Shown here: positions 42,317 to 51,287 of the stretch, piece after piece
How the letters are laid out: each line of letters begins with the position of its first letter
How positions within the stretch are numbered: position 1 is the stretch's first letter
Program-made: the position numbers and the translations under genes
NCBI GenBank assembly: GCA_021770095.1
Contig: JAETRQ010000002.1
Coordinates: 1 to 64,000, forward strand
DNA length: 64,000 nucleotides
Direction of reading: 5' to 3'
DNA from: Eubacteriaceae bacterium
Lineage (GTDB): Bacteria; Bacillota; Clostridia; Oscillospirales; Acutalibacteraceae
The notes under the pieces: generated by a model
The model's input: the letters and a program-made list of their open reading frames with translations, nothing else
Told to the model about the DNA's origin: nothing
Database searches by the model: none

Positions 42317-43801
42317 ATGGAAAAATATTTAATTAATCCTAACCATAGGATGAGCAGAATTAATAAAGATATTTATGGACATTTTGCTGAGCATCTTGGA
42401 CGTTGTATCTATAACGGCATTTTTGTCGGTGAAGGTTCAAAAATTCCCAATGTTAACGGTATGAGATGTGATGTTGTGTCTGCACTTAAAGATATGGGAA
42501 TCCCCGTACTCAGATGGCCGGGAGGATGCTTTGCGGATGAGTATCACTGGAAAGACGGTATTGGTCCTAAAGAAAGCCGAAAAAAGATGGTCAACACAAA
42601 TTGGGGCGGTGTCGTTGAAGATAACTCGTTCGGTACGCATGAATTCTTTGAACTGTGTGAACAGCTTGGATGTGATGCTTATATCAATGGCAATGTCGGC
42701 TCCGGAACCGTACAGGAGATGAATGAATGGGTTGAATATATGACCTTTGACGGTAAATCTCCTATGGCGGATTTACGCAGAAAAAATGGCCGAGAGAAGC
42801 CTTGGAAAATAAAATACTTCGGCGTCGGCAATGAATCCTGGGGCTGCGGCGGGAATATGGACCCTGAATATTACGGGTGTTTATTCAAACAGTATAATTC
42901 TTTTGTAAAAGATTATGATGCGGAGAATAAAATCAAACGTATTGCCTGTGGTCCTAATAATGATGATTATCATTGGACCAGAGAAGTTATGGATAAAGTT
43001 AAACATAAAGCCCAAGGCATTTCACTGCATTATTATACGATTTGCGGTGATACCTGGGAACATAAAGGTTCGGCAACTGAATTTGACAAGCAGGACTATT
43101 ATAAAACAATTTGCAAGGCATACAGAATTGAAGAATTAATCAGTAATCATATATCTGTGATGAATTGTATGAACCCGCAGAAGTGGGTACAGTTAGTTGT
43201 TGATGAGTGGGGAACCTGGTTTGATGTTGAACCCGGCACCAATCCCGGATTTTTATATCAACAGAATACGATGAGAGATGCTGTTGTTGCAGCACTTACA
43301 TTAAATATATTTAATAAACATAGCGACAGAATTATTATGGCGAATATTGCCCAGACTGTAAATGTTCTTCAGTCAGTAATTCTGACTGAAGGGGATAAGA
43401 TTGTTCTAACCCCGACTTACTATGTTTTTAAAATGTATAAAGACCATCAGGAAAATATGCTTCTTGATTCCTATTTAACAACAGATACAGTTACATCAAA
43501 TGAAGCAAAGAGAGATTGTCCGCAGTTGATTGAGTCGGCTTCTATTGATGATAACGGAGTGATTTATTCCACAATTACAAATATTTCTGCTGATAAAGAG
43601 GCTGAGATTAAATGTCAGATTGCAGACACAAGTATTAAGTCAGTACGTGCAGAGATATTGAGCGGAGATATACATAGCAAGAATGATTTTGATTGTACTG
43701 ATAATGTGAAAACTGCTGTGTTTGATGATTTTGAAATATTGAATGATGGTTTCAGAACGGTTATTCCGCCGTGCAGTATTGTGAAATTTATTATTGAATG
43801 A
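42317..43801 (+). CDS. Alpha-L-arabinofuranosidase, GH51
   Basis: 494 aa, full length for intracellular GH51 enzymes, which remove arabinose from arabino-oligosaccharides. The acid/base Glu is in [13 protein letters not shown] and the nucleophile Glu in [26 protein letters not shown] and [16 protein letters not shown] are GH51 signatures. There is no signal peptide, so it acts in the cytoplasm on imported oligosaccharides. AGGAG lies before the ATG. It points to use of plant cell-wall arabinan or arabinoxylan. The 3' end overlaps the DUF6171 gene by a few bases, which need not be functional. Confidence 0.94.
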   Translation: MEKYLINPNHRMSRINKDIYGHFAEHLGRCIYNGIFVGEGSKIPNVNGMRCDVVSALKDMGIPVLRWPGGCFADEYHWKDGIGPKESRKKMVNTNWGGVVEDNSFGTHEFFELCEQLGCDAYINGNVGSGTVQEMNEWVEYMTFDGKSPMADLRRKNGREKPWKIKYFGVGNESWGCGGNMDPEYYGCLFKQYNSFVKDYDAENKIKRIACGPNNDDYHWTREVMDKVKHKAQGISLHYYTICGDTWEHKGSATEFDKQDYYKTICKAYRIEELISNHISVMNCMNPQKWVQLVVDEWGTWFDVEPGTNPGFLYQQNTMRDAVVAALTLNIFNKHSDRIIMANIAQTVNVLQSVILTEGDKIVLTPTYYVFKMYKDHQENMLLDSYLTTDTVTSNEAKRDCPQLIESASIDDNGVIYSTITNISADKEAEIKCQIADTSIKSVRAEILSGDIHSKNDFDCTDNVKTAVFDDFEILNDGFRTVIPPCSIVKFIIE

Positions 43802-44055
43802 TGAATCATAAATGTAAAAGGTGTTTGCTTCTTGAAGCAGGCGAGAAAAAATCTTTTGCTTGCATAAAGGAGTATATTTCAAGTCTGGATGATGATTTAA
43901 AAGTAAGCAATGATGTGTATAGAAAACGTTTGGAAATTTGTAAGACCTGTGATCATCTGCTTTCAGGTATGTGCCTGAAGTGCGGGTGTTATGTTGAGGT
44001 CCGTGCAATATTAAATGATAAAGATTGTCCTGATTGTGATAACAAGAGATGGTAA
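43798..44055 (+). CDS. DUF6171-like small Cys-rich protein
   Basis: 85 aa with eight cysteines arranged as C-x2-C near the N-terminus, then [24 protein letters not shown] and DKDCPDC at the end. This matches the pattern of DUF6171, a small putative zinc-binding family common in Firmicutes with no assigned role. ATG at 43798 or 43801 overlaps the stop of the GH51 gene, without a clear ribosome site, so translation is probably coupled. radC follows after 15 bases. Confidence 0.75.
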   Translation: MMNHKCKRCLLLEAGEKKSFACIKEYISSLDDDLKVSNDVYRKRLEICKTCDHLLSGMCLKCGCYVEVRAILNDKDCPDCDNKRW

Positions 44056-44070
44056 AAAGGGTTTGATGGA

Positions 44071-44757
44071 ATGGGAAATTTGAGCAGAGAGGGTCATAGA
44101 GATAGGGTAAGAGAATCATATCTTCTTGGTGATATGAAAAATGCGCCTGATCATAATTTGCTGGAGTTATTTTTGATGGGGATTATTCCACGGAAGGATG
44201 TCAAACCTTTGGCTTATGATATTATAAATCATTTTGGTTCTCTTGAACGTGTTATTAATGCTTCACCGCAAGACCTTATGGAAGTTAAAGGAGTCGGCAA
44301 GTCAACAGCAATTCAGATTTCTTTAATTAAAACGATTTATAAAAGAGTCATTCAGAATAAAAACAATGATGTTAAATCTTTGCCTTCACTTGAAAGTGCA
44401 ACAGAGTATTGTAAAAATCTTTTAAGTGAGGAAATGGTAGAGAAAGCATATCTCATTACTATGGATGGGAATTACAGAATTATAGGTACCTATTGCGTAA
44501 GTTCCGGCGGACTCGATGAAACCAGTGTTAATATAAGAACAATTATTTCAAACGTAATCAGAGATCAGGCAAGGTTTATATATTTTACGCACAATCACCC
44601 AATGGCAAATAGTTTTGCATCAGCAGCAGATGTTAATTTTACAAGAGAATTGAATAAAACTATGAGAGATTTAAGAATTGTGTTGCTTGAGCATATAATA
44701 ATCGGCAAGAATGATGTTGAATATATTATGAAAAATTATTTCAAAAGTACATATTAA
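44071..44757 (+). CDS. radC: RadC family JAB-domain protein
   Basis: 228 aa. The N-terminal part has helix-hairpin-helix motifs (LMEVKGVGKSTAIQISL), and the C-terminal JAB/MPN metalloprotease-like domain has the HNHP motif in YFTHNHPMANS with the following Asp in ASAADVNFTREL. The usual S-G-D/E after HNHP is changed to M-A-N-S, leaving the metal Asp further on. Despite the name, a DNA-repair role of RadC is not supported; the family is linked to natural competence and mobile DNA. It stands between DUF6171 and the PTS-like protein. Confidence 0.9.
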   Translation: MGNLSREGHRDRVRESYLLGDMKNAPDHNLLELFLMGIIPRKDVKPLAYDIINHFGSLERVINASPQDLMEVKGVGKSTAIQISLIKTIYKRVIQNKNNDVKSLPSLESATEYCKNLLSEEMVEKAYLITMDGNYRIIGTYCVSSGGLDETSVNIRTIISNVIRDQARFIYFTHNHPMANSFASAADVNFTRELNKTMRDLRIVLLEHIIIGKNDVEYIMKNYFKSTY

Positions 44758-44786
44758 AATTTTTGCAAAGAAGATAAATATGATGA

Positions 44787-46070
44787 ATGAATACAGTCAT
44801 TATGGACAATAATGATTGTATGAAACTTTTTGAAAATTTTAACAAATTACAATCCGGATTACTGTTATCCTATATTTTTTGCTCTGTTCTGATTATGGGG
44901 ACAGAATTGCTGAATTTATTATCATCTGCCGTAAATGCCGATTTTGAGCAGGCAGTCTATAATTTTATCAATCTCTTCTCTGTTTTGACTGCATATGTTG
45001 CTTGTTATTTTCTTACAGTCTCTCTTACTGACGGTAAGAAATGGCTGAAAGGATTTTGGGGAATAGTCTGCCTTGCCTTTTTTCAAACCGCATTCAAATG
45101 TGTATATGATACAGAAGTGTTCTTTGTATCAGGAATATTGATTGCCTTTGTATTGTCCTATTTTTTTAATCGTTTTTCTGTTTCAGTATCCTTATCTGTG
45201 ACAATTGTTTTTTCAATCATATTTGGTTTGCTGGCAGGTTATCTTTTTGAGTATTTTGAAAATTTTCTTATGACTCTTGCTCAAATGATTAGCGGAAAAG
45301 GTATTGCTTCCTCCATTCTGTTTTCAGCAGCGGATTCTTTTTTTACTTTGTTTGGCATTCATAATTTCAGAGATTTATTCTTTTTCAAAAGTTACGGCGG
45401 CTCACAACTGATTGAAAGCAGTGTGATAACAGGAGTTAAGGATTTATTTGAGGCAGGATATACCGGCGAATTGATTTCAACTTATCTGTCCGGTCATTAT
45501 TATCTGTTGTTTGCTGTTGGCGGTATATGTATTGCTATGCTGAATAAACTCAAGCATCCGCAAAAGACAGTTTTAATAATATTACTGGTATCATCGCTCT
45601 TTTCAGGCAATTTAACTTTAATATTTCTTTTCCTTTTCCTTCAAAGTCCGTTTTTATTCTTATCAGTATTGTTTATTTCGGCTTTATCATTTTTGTCTGC
45701 TCAATTGCTGAATTTGAATATCGGTTATATCTATAATGGCGGAATTGTTGAGATGATAATGTATTCCAAAAATTATATTTATTTGATAGCCGGCGGTGTC
45801 GTATTTTTTGCAATAGGGTATTTTGTTTTTAAATTCACTTATGAAAAACACGGTATATCCGATTGTGTTAATGTTTATATCCCCAGCAGGCTTAATTCAA
45901 TGGTTGAGGCACTCGGCGGAATTGGAAATATAATCAGATTTAAAGATGATGCTTTGGAAGTAAGAAATCCTAAGTTGATTAATACAGTTAAATTTGACTG
46001 TGAAATTGATGAAAATATTGTTAAATCAAGCAGTGAAAAATTTATTGAGTTAAAAGAATATCTGATATAA
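44787..46070 (+). CDS. PTS EIICB-like membrane protein lacking phosphorylatable Cys
   Basis: 427 aa. Residues ~20-355 are a polytopic membrane domain with about ten hydrophobic segments reminiscent of glucose-superfamily EIIC (for example SGHYYLLFAVGGICIAML). The last ~60 residues resemble an EIIB domain: NSMVEALGGIGNIIRF matches the iaeaLGGkeNI opening. The following C-x-TRLR phosphorylation motif is replaced by KDDALEVRNP, so the phospho-accepting Cys is absent. No EIIA, HPr or sugar gene is adjacent. It is probably a divergent or repurposed PTS-like protein, not a normal sugar phosphotransferase. The membrane assignment is certain, the family by weak motif match. The start has only a weak AAGAAG ribosome site. 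Confidence 0.6.
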   Translation: MNTVIMDNNDCMKLFENFNKLQSGLLLSYIFCSVLIMGTELLNLLSSAVNADFEQAVYNFINLFSVLTAYVACYFLTVSLTDGKKWLKGFWGIVCLAFFQTAFKCVYDTEVFFVSGILIAFVLSYFFNRFSVSVSLSVTIVFSIIFGLLAGYLFEYFENFLMTLAQMISGKGIASSILFSAADSFFTLFGIHNFRDLFFFKSYGGSQLIESSVITGVKDLFEAGYTGELISTYLSGHYYLLFAVGGICIAMLNKLKHPQKTVLIILLVSSLFSGNLTLIFLFLFLQSPFLFLSVLFISALSFLSAQLLNLNIGYIYNGGIVEMIMYSKNYIYLIAGGVVFFAIGYFVFKFTYEKHGISDCVNVYIPSRLNSMVEALGGIGNIIRFKDDALEVRNPKLINTVKFDCEIDENIVKSSSEKFIELKEYLI

Positions 46071-46076
46071 AAAAAC

Positions 46077-46104
46077 AAGGTCTGAGAATAATCTCAGACC
46101 TTTC
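46077..46104. terminator. Bidirectional intrinsic terminator
   Basis: AAGGTCTGAGA (46077-46087) pairs with TCTCAGACCTT (46092-46102) around ATAA, with an A-run before and T-rich sequence after. It serves the convergent PTS-like and ROK genes. Confidence 0.85.
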
Positions 46105-46121
46105 GTTTATATTTATTAAAG

Positions 46122-47003
46122 TTAGATTTTTGTTGCTTGTGCTGCAACACCGAGCAGTGCAGCATCCGTACCGAGTTGTGAGCGTACAATATTAACGCCC
46201 TTAAAGTTTTCCATCAGAAGATTATAGATTTTCCTGTCAATCAAATCAATTACATAATCTTCGTTCATAATTCCGCCGCCGAGAACAATAAGCGGAGGAT
46301 TGAAAATATAAATAATATTAATAAGACCGATTATCATTTCGTCAATCCATTGATCGATAACGGATCTTATTTCAGGTTTTTGGAAGTTTTCTTTATCAAA
46401 TATTTCAAATGCGTTTAAACTTGTAGAATTCCTTTTATTTACAGATTCCAAAAGAGCTTTTGTAGATGCATAACACTCATAACAGCCCTCACCGCCGCAG
46501 TTGCATTGCTTACCTCCGGCATGTGTAATCATATGTCCAAATTCACCTGCTGATGCACCCATACCTTTATAAAGTTTATTATCAAGATAAAGTGCACCAC
46601 CTATACCCGTACCATAGGTTAAGGCGAGGAAATCAGAATGGCCTTTTGCAGCACCGAACTGCGTTTCACCCATTGCAAAAGCATTTACATCATTTTCAAC
46701 ATAAGTAGGTATCCCTGTTTTATTTTCAATAATCTTTTTAACCATCATTCCTGTATAGTATGGAATATTTCCTGTTGAATAAACGACAATTCCGTTTTTA
46801 CTGTCAACTTGACCAGCAGTTGATATTGCAACTCTGTCAATATCATCATAGTCTTCAATGATAGAGATTATTTTTTGTACAAGTACCTGACCGCCTTTTT
46901 CTGCTTCGGTAGGGATAGTATGCTTATCACTCAAAATAAATTTTTCGTTGCAAAGTGCATATTTTATGTTTGTGCCACCGATGTCAAATGTAAGAATTCT
47001 CAT
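46122..47003 (-). CDS. ROK family sugar kinase (glucokinase-like)
   Basis: 293 aa. The phosphate-1 motif DIGGTNIKYAL is at the N-terminus, and the ROK zinc site is GEFGHMITHAGGKQCNCGGEGCYE, with the His and three Cys. END and the catalytic Asp of YVENDVNAFA are present. ROK members phosphorylate glucose, N-acetylmannosamine or other hexoses; the absence of an N-terminal helix-turn-helix makes it a kinase and not a repressor. ATG 47003 is preceded by GGGAGG with seven-base spacing; the TTG at 47018 lies inside that site and is rejected. It is monocistronic. Confidence 0.92.
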   Translation of the reverse strand: MRILTFDIGGTNIKYALCNEKFILSDKHTIPTEAEKGGQVLVQKIISIIEDYDDIDRVAISTAGQVDSKNGIVVYSTGNIPYYTGMMVKKIIENKTGIPTYVENDVNAFAMGETQFGAAKGHSDFLALTYGTGIGGALYLDNKLYKGMGASAGEFGHMITHAGGKQCNCGGEGCYECYASTKALLESVNKRNSTSLNAFEIFDKENFQKPEIRSVIDQWIDEMIIGLINIIYIFNPPLIVLGGGIMNEDYVIDLIDRKIYNLLMENFKGVNIVRSQLGTDAALLGVAAQATKI

Positions 47004-47040
47004 TAAATAACCTCCCAATGAGATATGAGCTTTTGAATTC

Positions 47041-47069
47041 AGTATAACAATTTTATCTTATAAATTCAA
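47041..47069 (-). promoter_or_regulatory. Predicted promoter of ROK kinase gene
   Basis: On the minus strand TTGAAT (47069-47064), 17-base spacer, TATACT (47046-47041). Confidence 0.65.
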
Positions 47070-47075
47070 TACTTA

Positions 47076-47104
47076 TTGAAAAAAGTAAGAAAATATGTTA
47101 AAAT
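47076..47104 (+). promoter_or_regulatory. Predicted promoter of TM protein gene at 47137
   Basis: TTGAAA (47076-47081), 17-base spacer, TAAAAT (47099-47104). It lies back to back with the ROK promoter. Confidence 0.6.
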
Positions 47105-47136
47105 TAATTTGATTAAATATTATTGAGGTAACAATT

Positions 47137-47766
47137 ATGGAAGATATGAAAGAAGAGAGACTTGACAGTCCGCTGATTGTACATAAAAAAAGCGATGCTT
47201 CCTATCAAGAAACTGCTTCAGAGGTTGGTATGAGTTTTACGCATACTGATGAAGAAACAGAAGATAAAGTTACTCTTGAACGCCATCGCTTTAAAAAAAA
47301 TAAGAAAAAGAAGAGATGGCCTTGGATATTGCTTGTATTGATTGCAGTTGCAGTTGCAGTTATATGTGCACTGTACTATAATGGTATTATTAAATTTGGT
47401 GAAGATGAAACTACATCCGCTACCAGAAAATCCTATATAACGCAGGAAGTTAATGCGTTTGAGAAAACAATTACGGTAAAAGGACGATATATCTTTTTTG
47501 AAGGCGAAGAACTTGACGGTATTCAGGAACTTGAAAAATCAATAAAATATATGGATGCAGGAACAAAATTGACTGTTCAGGATGAAAGTGCGGACAGTGA
47601 TTATCTCAACTTTGATGTTCTGCCTCTTTTAGCAACATATGATATTGATTATGAAACAAAGCATATTGTTTCGTCAGGTTTAACGTCAAAGTATGAAGTT
47701 ACTGAACAAACAACAGATAACACAACAACTCAGGCTGTTTCTCAAACAGAAAGCACTACTAATTAA
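47137..47766 (+). CDS. Single-pass membrane protein with Thr-rich tail, unknown
   Basis: 209 aa, no recognised family. A charged cytoplasmic N-terminus with a basic patch (HRFKKNKKKKRW, 50-61) leads into one TM helix at ~62-81. The outer part contains a compact ~90-residue region (EVNAFEKTITVKGRYIFFEGEELDG ... ATYDIDYETKH) that may be a small alpha/beta domain binding something at the surface, and ends in a Thr/Ser-rich tail. GAGGT precedes the ATG. Its layout (basic arm, TM, outer domain) recalls the protein at 5527-6399, without sequence similarity. Downstream lies the 21-bp repeat region. Confidence 0.7.
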   Translation: MEDMKEERLDSPLIVHKKSDASYQETASEVGMSFTHTDEETEDKVTLERHRFKKNKKKKRWPWILLVLIAVAVAVICALYYNGIIKFGEDETTSATRKSYITQEVNAFEKTITVKGRYIFFEGEELDGIQELEKSIKYMDAGTKLTVQDESADSDYLNFDVLPLLATYDIDYETKHIVSSGLTSKYEVTEQTTDNTTTQAVSQTESTTN

Positions 47767-47809
47767 TTATGCTTTAACTTATCTGTAATATTATAAATAT
47801 TAAAAAATT

Positions 47810-47864
47810 AATTGACCTTGCCCCGCAAATAATTGACCTTGCCCCGCAAAAGGACAAGGTCAAT
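47810..47864. repeat. Tandem 21-bp repeat with inverted third copy
   Basis: AATTGACCTTGCCCCGCAAAT (first 20 bases identical in copy two) occurs at 47810-47830 and again, differing at the last base, at 47831-47851. The sequence CAAGGTCAAT (47855-47864) is the reverse complement of ATTGACCTTG in both copies, so a third, diverged copy runs in inverted orientation. The CCCCGC core stands out against the AT-rich surroundings. No coding sequence is attached. The layout could be the joined ends of a lost transposon, or a hairpin with two alternative 10-bp pairings after the upstream gene. Confidence 0.6.
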
Positions 47865-47981
47865 GCTGTATATTATTAATTTGGTTAAGTAAAAATTTAT
47901 TTATCGTTCACATCGTATTAAAGAAATATGAATGGAATGCGAATATAATATTTTAAAATTTATTTGTTTGAAAGGATTTTT

Positions 47982-48896
47982 ATGCATTTATTGAAAAAAT
48001 TAAAATTAAAAAATTTTATAATATTGTTTTTTGCCGGTGTTATCAATGCGGTTGGTGTTACTGTTTTTCTCCAGCCGGTTAAACTTTATGACAGCGGTAT
48101 TTCCGGAACTTCCATGCTTTGTTCTCAGGTTACACCGGATTTTCTGCCTTTGTCCTTGTTTTTAATAATTCTGAATGTTCCTATATTTGCTTTCGGTTTA
48201 AAAAAGCAGGGAGCAGAGTTCACAATTTATTCGATTTTTACTGTTGCGGTTTATTCACTGAGTGCATGGCTGATTACCGATATACTTCCTATTGATGTGA
48301 GTACAGTATCACCGCTTGCAAAATCCGACTTGTTTTTGTGTGCAATTTTTGGAGGTCTTATTTCAGGTATCGGCAGCGGTCTTGCAATACGTTTTGGAGG
48401 GGCGATTGACGGTATTGAGGTTCTTGCGGTGATTTTTGCAAAAAAGCTGAATCTCACTGTAGGAACTTTCGTAATGATTTATAATATTATCCTTTACATA
48501 ATCTGTGGAATTGTTATTCATAGTTGGATTTTGCCGCTTTATTCAATCGTCACTTATGTTGCAGCGCTGAAGACAATTGACTATATTATTGAAGGTTTTG
48601 ACCGTTCAAAAGCAGCAATGATTATTACAACAAAACAGGATGATATATGTGAAGAATTGTCAAATACATTTGAAAACGGTATTACTTTTTATGATGTAAA
48701 GGGATATTATTCAAATGAAGACAAGGCAATGATATATTTTGTAATCAATAGATTTCAGGTTGGTAAAATGAGAGAAATCGTGCACCGTATTGATCCAAAG
48801 GCATATATATCCATTATCGAAGTTGCTGATGTTTTCGGTTCAAATATCAAAAGTAAAGCGATAGATAACAGTATTACAGATTCAAATAATAATTAA
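47982..48896 (+). CDS. YitT family membrane protein (DUF161/DUF2179)
   Basis: 304 aa. Five to six TM segments in the first ~200 residues carry the YitT pattern (GVTVFLQPVKLYDSGISGTSML, SGLAIRFGGAIDGIEVLAV). The C-terminal ~90 residues are the cytoplasmic DUF2179 domain (KAAMIITTKQDDICEEL, VNRFQVGKMREIVHRIDPKAYISIIE), which has an ACT/GlnB-like fold in known structures. The function of YitT proteins is unsettled. ATG 47982 follows AAAGGA; an upstream in-frame TTG at 47964 precedes that site and is rejected. Its last 23 bases overlap the convergent rnhA gene. Confidence 0.92.
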   Translation: MHLLKKLKLKNFIILFFAGVINAVGVTVFLQPVKLYDSGISGTSMLCSQVTPDFLPLSLFLIILNVPIFAFGLKKQGAEFTIYSIFTVAVYSLSAWLITDILPIDVSTVSPLAKSDLFLCAIFGGLISGIGSGLAIRFGGAIDGIEVLAVIFAKKLNLTVGTFVMIYNIILYIICGIVIHSWILPLYSIVTYVAALKTIDYIIEGFDRSKAAMIITTKQDDICEELSNTFENGITFYDVKGYYSNEDKAMIYFVINRFQVGKMREIVHRIDPKAYISIIEVADVFGSNIKSKAIDNSITDSNNN

Positions 48897-49308
48897 CTGC
48901 TAATTTATCACAGCGTTCATTGTATGGGTGGCCGTTATGACCTTTTACCCAATTAAATGTTACGCTGTGTTTTTTTAATAGCGGCAAAAGTTCTTCCCAC
49001 AAATCAACATTTAATGCCGGCTTTTTGTCAGCTTTTTTCCAGTTGTTTTTTTGCCATGAATATACCCAGCCTTTTGTTACAGCATCGCAAACATACTTTG
49101 AATCGGTGGTAACAGTTATGCTGCAAGGTTCTTTAACTGCTTTTAATGCTTCAATAACTGCTGTTAGTTCCATTCTGTTATTGGTTGTATCTGTACTGCC
49201 TCCGCAGAGTTCTTTTTCGTTGTTTTTATAGACAAGTATTGCGCCCCATCCGCCTTTGCCGGGATTGCCGCTGCAGGCACCATCTGTGTATATTTTTATA
49301 TTTTTCAT
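48874..49308 (-). CDS. rnhA: Ribonuclease HI
   Basis: 144 aa; degrades the RNA strand of RNA-DNA hybrids. All catalytic acids are visible: Asp in IYTDGACSGNPGKGGWG, Glu in NNRMELTAV, Asp in TTDSKYV and Asp in NERCDKLA; the WVKGHNGHPYNE segment holds the active-site His. The basic-protrusion region WSWQKNNWKK-like (VYSWQKNNWKKADKK) is present, as in the E. coli enzyme. The gene is convergent with and overlaps yitT by 23 bases, with no terminator between them. Confidence 0.96.
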   Translation of the reverse strand: MKNIKIYTDGACSGNPGKGGWGAILVYKNNEKELCGGSTDTTNNRMELTAVIEALKAVKEPCSITVTTDSKYVCDAVTKGWVYSWQKNNWKKADKKPALNVDLWEELLPLLKKHSVTFNWVKGHNGHPYNERCDKLAVNYYLNL

Positions 49309-49423
49309 AATCTCACCAAAATTTATTTATTATGGACATATTTTACCACTAAAACTGGTAATAATCAATATGTGGGTTATCCGTAATATTGCCCTTTTGC
49401 TTTATCACACAATTGGTGTCAAC

Positions 49424-49452
49424 TTGACAAGAGAAGAATAATGTTCTATTAT
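49424..49452 (+). promoter_or_regulatory. Predicted promoter of RNase J-L9-DnaB operon
   Basis: TTGACA (49424-49429), 17-base spacer, TATTAT (49447-49452), 51 bases upstream of the start codon. Confidence 0.75.
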
Positions 49453-49502
49453 ATAAACTATCTTTATGTAGTACGGAAAAATTTATTTAACGGAGGTTAT
49501 TT

Positions 49503-51278
49503 ATGACAAATCAAAATAGGCAAAGTGATAGGAACGCCGGAGGAAAGCGGAATTCTAAAAAGCGTTATGTAACTTATCGCAAAGCCTCAAAAAAGAAAAG
49601 TCTCCGGCCGCCAGTGGCTAAGGAGTCTGTTAATATTGCCTTTCTCGGCGGTATGAATGAGATCGGAAAGAATATGACGCTCTATGAATACGGCAACGAT
49701 ATGTTCATTGTTGACTGCGGTCTTGCATTTCCGAATTCAGATTTACCAGGTGTAGATTTGGTAATTCCGGATTTTTCTTATGTAGAAAATAATGCAGATA
49801 AAATAAAAGGTCTTATTGTTACGCATGGGCATGAAGACCATATCGGCGGATTGGCATATTTGCTCAAGAAAGTCAATATACCAATTTATGCCACAAAACT
49901 TACAATCGGATTAATCAAAGGCAAACTGGAAGAACATGGATTGCTTAATAAAGTAAAACTTGTTGAAATCAAAGCAAGAGATAATATTACTTTAGGCAGT
50001 TTCAATATTGAACTTATTCATGTTAACCATTCCATACCGGATGCTGTTGGTTTAGCAATCAGATGCCCTGCAGGTGTAATTATACAGACAGGTGATTTTA
50101 AGATTGATACAACCCCTGTTGATGGTGATATGATTGATTTGCAGAGATTTGCTGAATACGCCAAAAGGGGTGTACTTGCTCTTCTGTCAGATTCAACAAA
50201 TGCTGAACGTCCGGGTTATTCGGCAAGTGAAAAATCTGTTGGAGAGTCTTTTGAAATGCTTTTCAGAAAGGCAAAAAACAAAAGAATTGTAGTTGCAACT
50301 TTTGCTTCAAATATTCACAGAGTTCAGCAGATTGTTGATGTTGCACAATCCAGAGGCAGAAAAGTTGCGGTTATCGGCAGAAGTCTTGAAAATCTTGTTT
50401 CTGTCGGAACAGAACTTGGTTATTTGAATATTCCTGAAGGACTTTTGATTGATATTAATTTAATAAAAAATTATCCTGATGATAAGTTGGTTATTATTAC
50501 AACCGGCTCTCAGGGTGAGCCAATGTCTGCTCTGACTAAAATGTCAATCGGTGAACACAGAAAGGTCAGCGTAACACCAAATGATTATGTTATAATTTCA
50601 GCAACTCCGATTCCGGGTAATGAAAAAATGGTTGGCAATGTTGTTAATGAGCTGATGAAACGCGGCGTTGATGTTATATATGAAAAAATGTATGAAGTTC
50701 ATGTATCCGGTCATGCCTGTCAGGAAGAACTCAAACTGATGATGGGACTTATTAAACCAAAGTTTTTTATTCCGGTACACGGTGAACAGAAACATTTGCA
50801 GAAACATGCTTTGCTTGCTCAGTCAATGGGTATAAATACAGAGAATATTTATATCGGTAATATTGGTGAAAAAATCCAGATTACTTCTGATGAAATCAAG
50901 AAGATTGACAATATTCCTTCAGGTGAAGTTTATGTTGATGGTATCGGTGTCGGTGATGTAGGCAATATAGTTCTTAATGACCGAAAACATTTGTCAAAGG
51001 ATGGTATAATTATTGTAGTTGCCACCATTGACAGTTCAAGCGGATACGTTATCAGCGGTCCTGACATTGTTTCAAGAGGATTTGTGTACGTGCGTGAAAA
51101 TGAGGCACTTATGAATAGTGCAAGAGATTTGGCGTGCCGTGTTATTGATGAATGTTATGATAAAAAGTATCATGACTGGAATACAGTAAAGACACATCTT
51201 CGTGATGAACTCTCCAAATTAATGTATGAAAAAACAAAGAGAAGTCCGATGATACTTCCGATTTTAATGGAAATATAG
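49503..51278 (+). CDS. rnj: Ribonuclease J
   Basis: A 591-aa metallo-beta-lactamase/beta-CASP RNase with endonuclease and 5' exonuclease activity, the main mRNA-decay enzyme of Firmicutes. The zinc motif is THGHEDHIGGLAYLL, with further ligands in HVNHSIPDAVG and QTGDFKID; ATFASNIHRVQQ and the VSGHACQEELKLM block belong to the beta-CASP part, and the C-terminal domain follows. The first ~40 residues are a basic extension (RQSDRNAGGKRNSKKR) before the conserved core, seen in many clostridial RNase J proteins. GGAGG precedes the ATG. Only one copy lies in the window, so J1 versus J2 cannot be assigned. rplI follows after 9 bases. Confidence 0.95.
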   Translation: MTNQNRQSDRNAGGKRNSKKRYVTYRKASKKKSLRPPVAKESVNIAFLGGMNEIGKNMTLYEYGNDMFIVDCGLAFPNSDLPGVDLVIPDFSYVENNADKIKGLIVTHGHEDHIGGLAYLLKKVNIPIYATKLTIGLIKGKLEEHGLLNKVKLVEIKARDNITLGSFNIELIHVNHSIPDAVGLAIRCPAGVIIQTGDFKIDTTPVDGDMIDLQRFAEYAKRGVLALLSDSTNAERPGYSASEKSVGESFEMLFRKAKNKRIVVATFASNIHRVQQIVDVAQSRGRKVAVIGRSLENLVSVGTELGYLNIPEGLLIDINLIKNYPDDKLVIITTGSQGEPMSALTKMSIGEHRKVSVTPNDYVIISATPIPGNEKMVGNVVNELMKRGVDVIYEKMYEVHVSGHACQEELKLMMGLIKPKFFIPVHGEQKHLQKHALLAQSMGINTENIYIGNIGEKIQITSDEIKKIDNIPSGEVYVDGIGVGDVGNIVLNDRKHLSKDGIIIVVATIDSSSGYVISGPDIVSRGFVYVRENEALMNSARDLACRVIDECYDKKYHDWNTVKTHLRDELSKLMYEKTKRSPMILPILMEI

Positions 51279-51287
51279 GAGAATGAT

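Noticed and set aside
43640-44119. 159-codon minus-strand open frame across GH51, DUF6171 and radC
   Set aside because: Antisense to three supported genes; low-complexity His/Tyr/Asn-rich product typical of a shadow frame.
47810-47864. CRISPR-like repeats
   Set aside because: Only two direct copies, immediately adjacent with no spacer, and no cas genes in the window.
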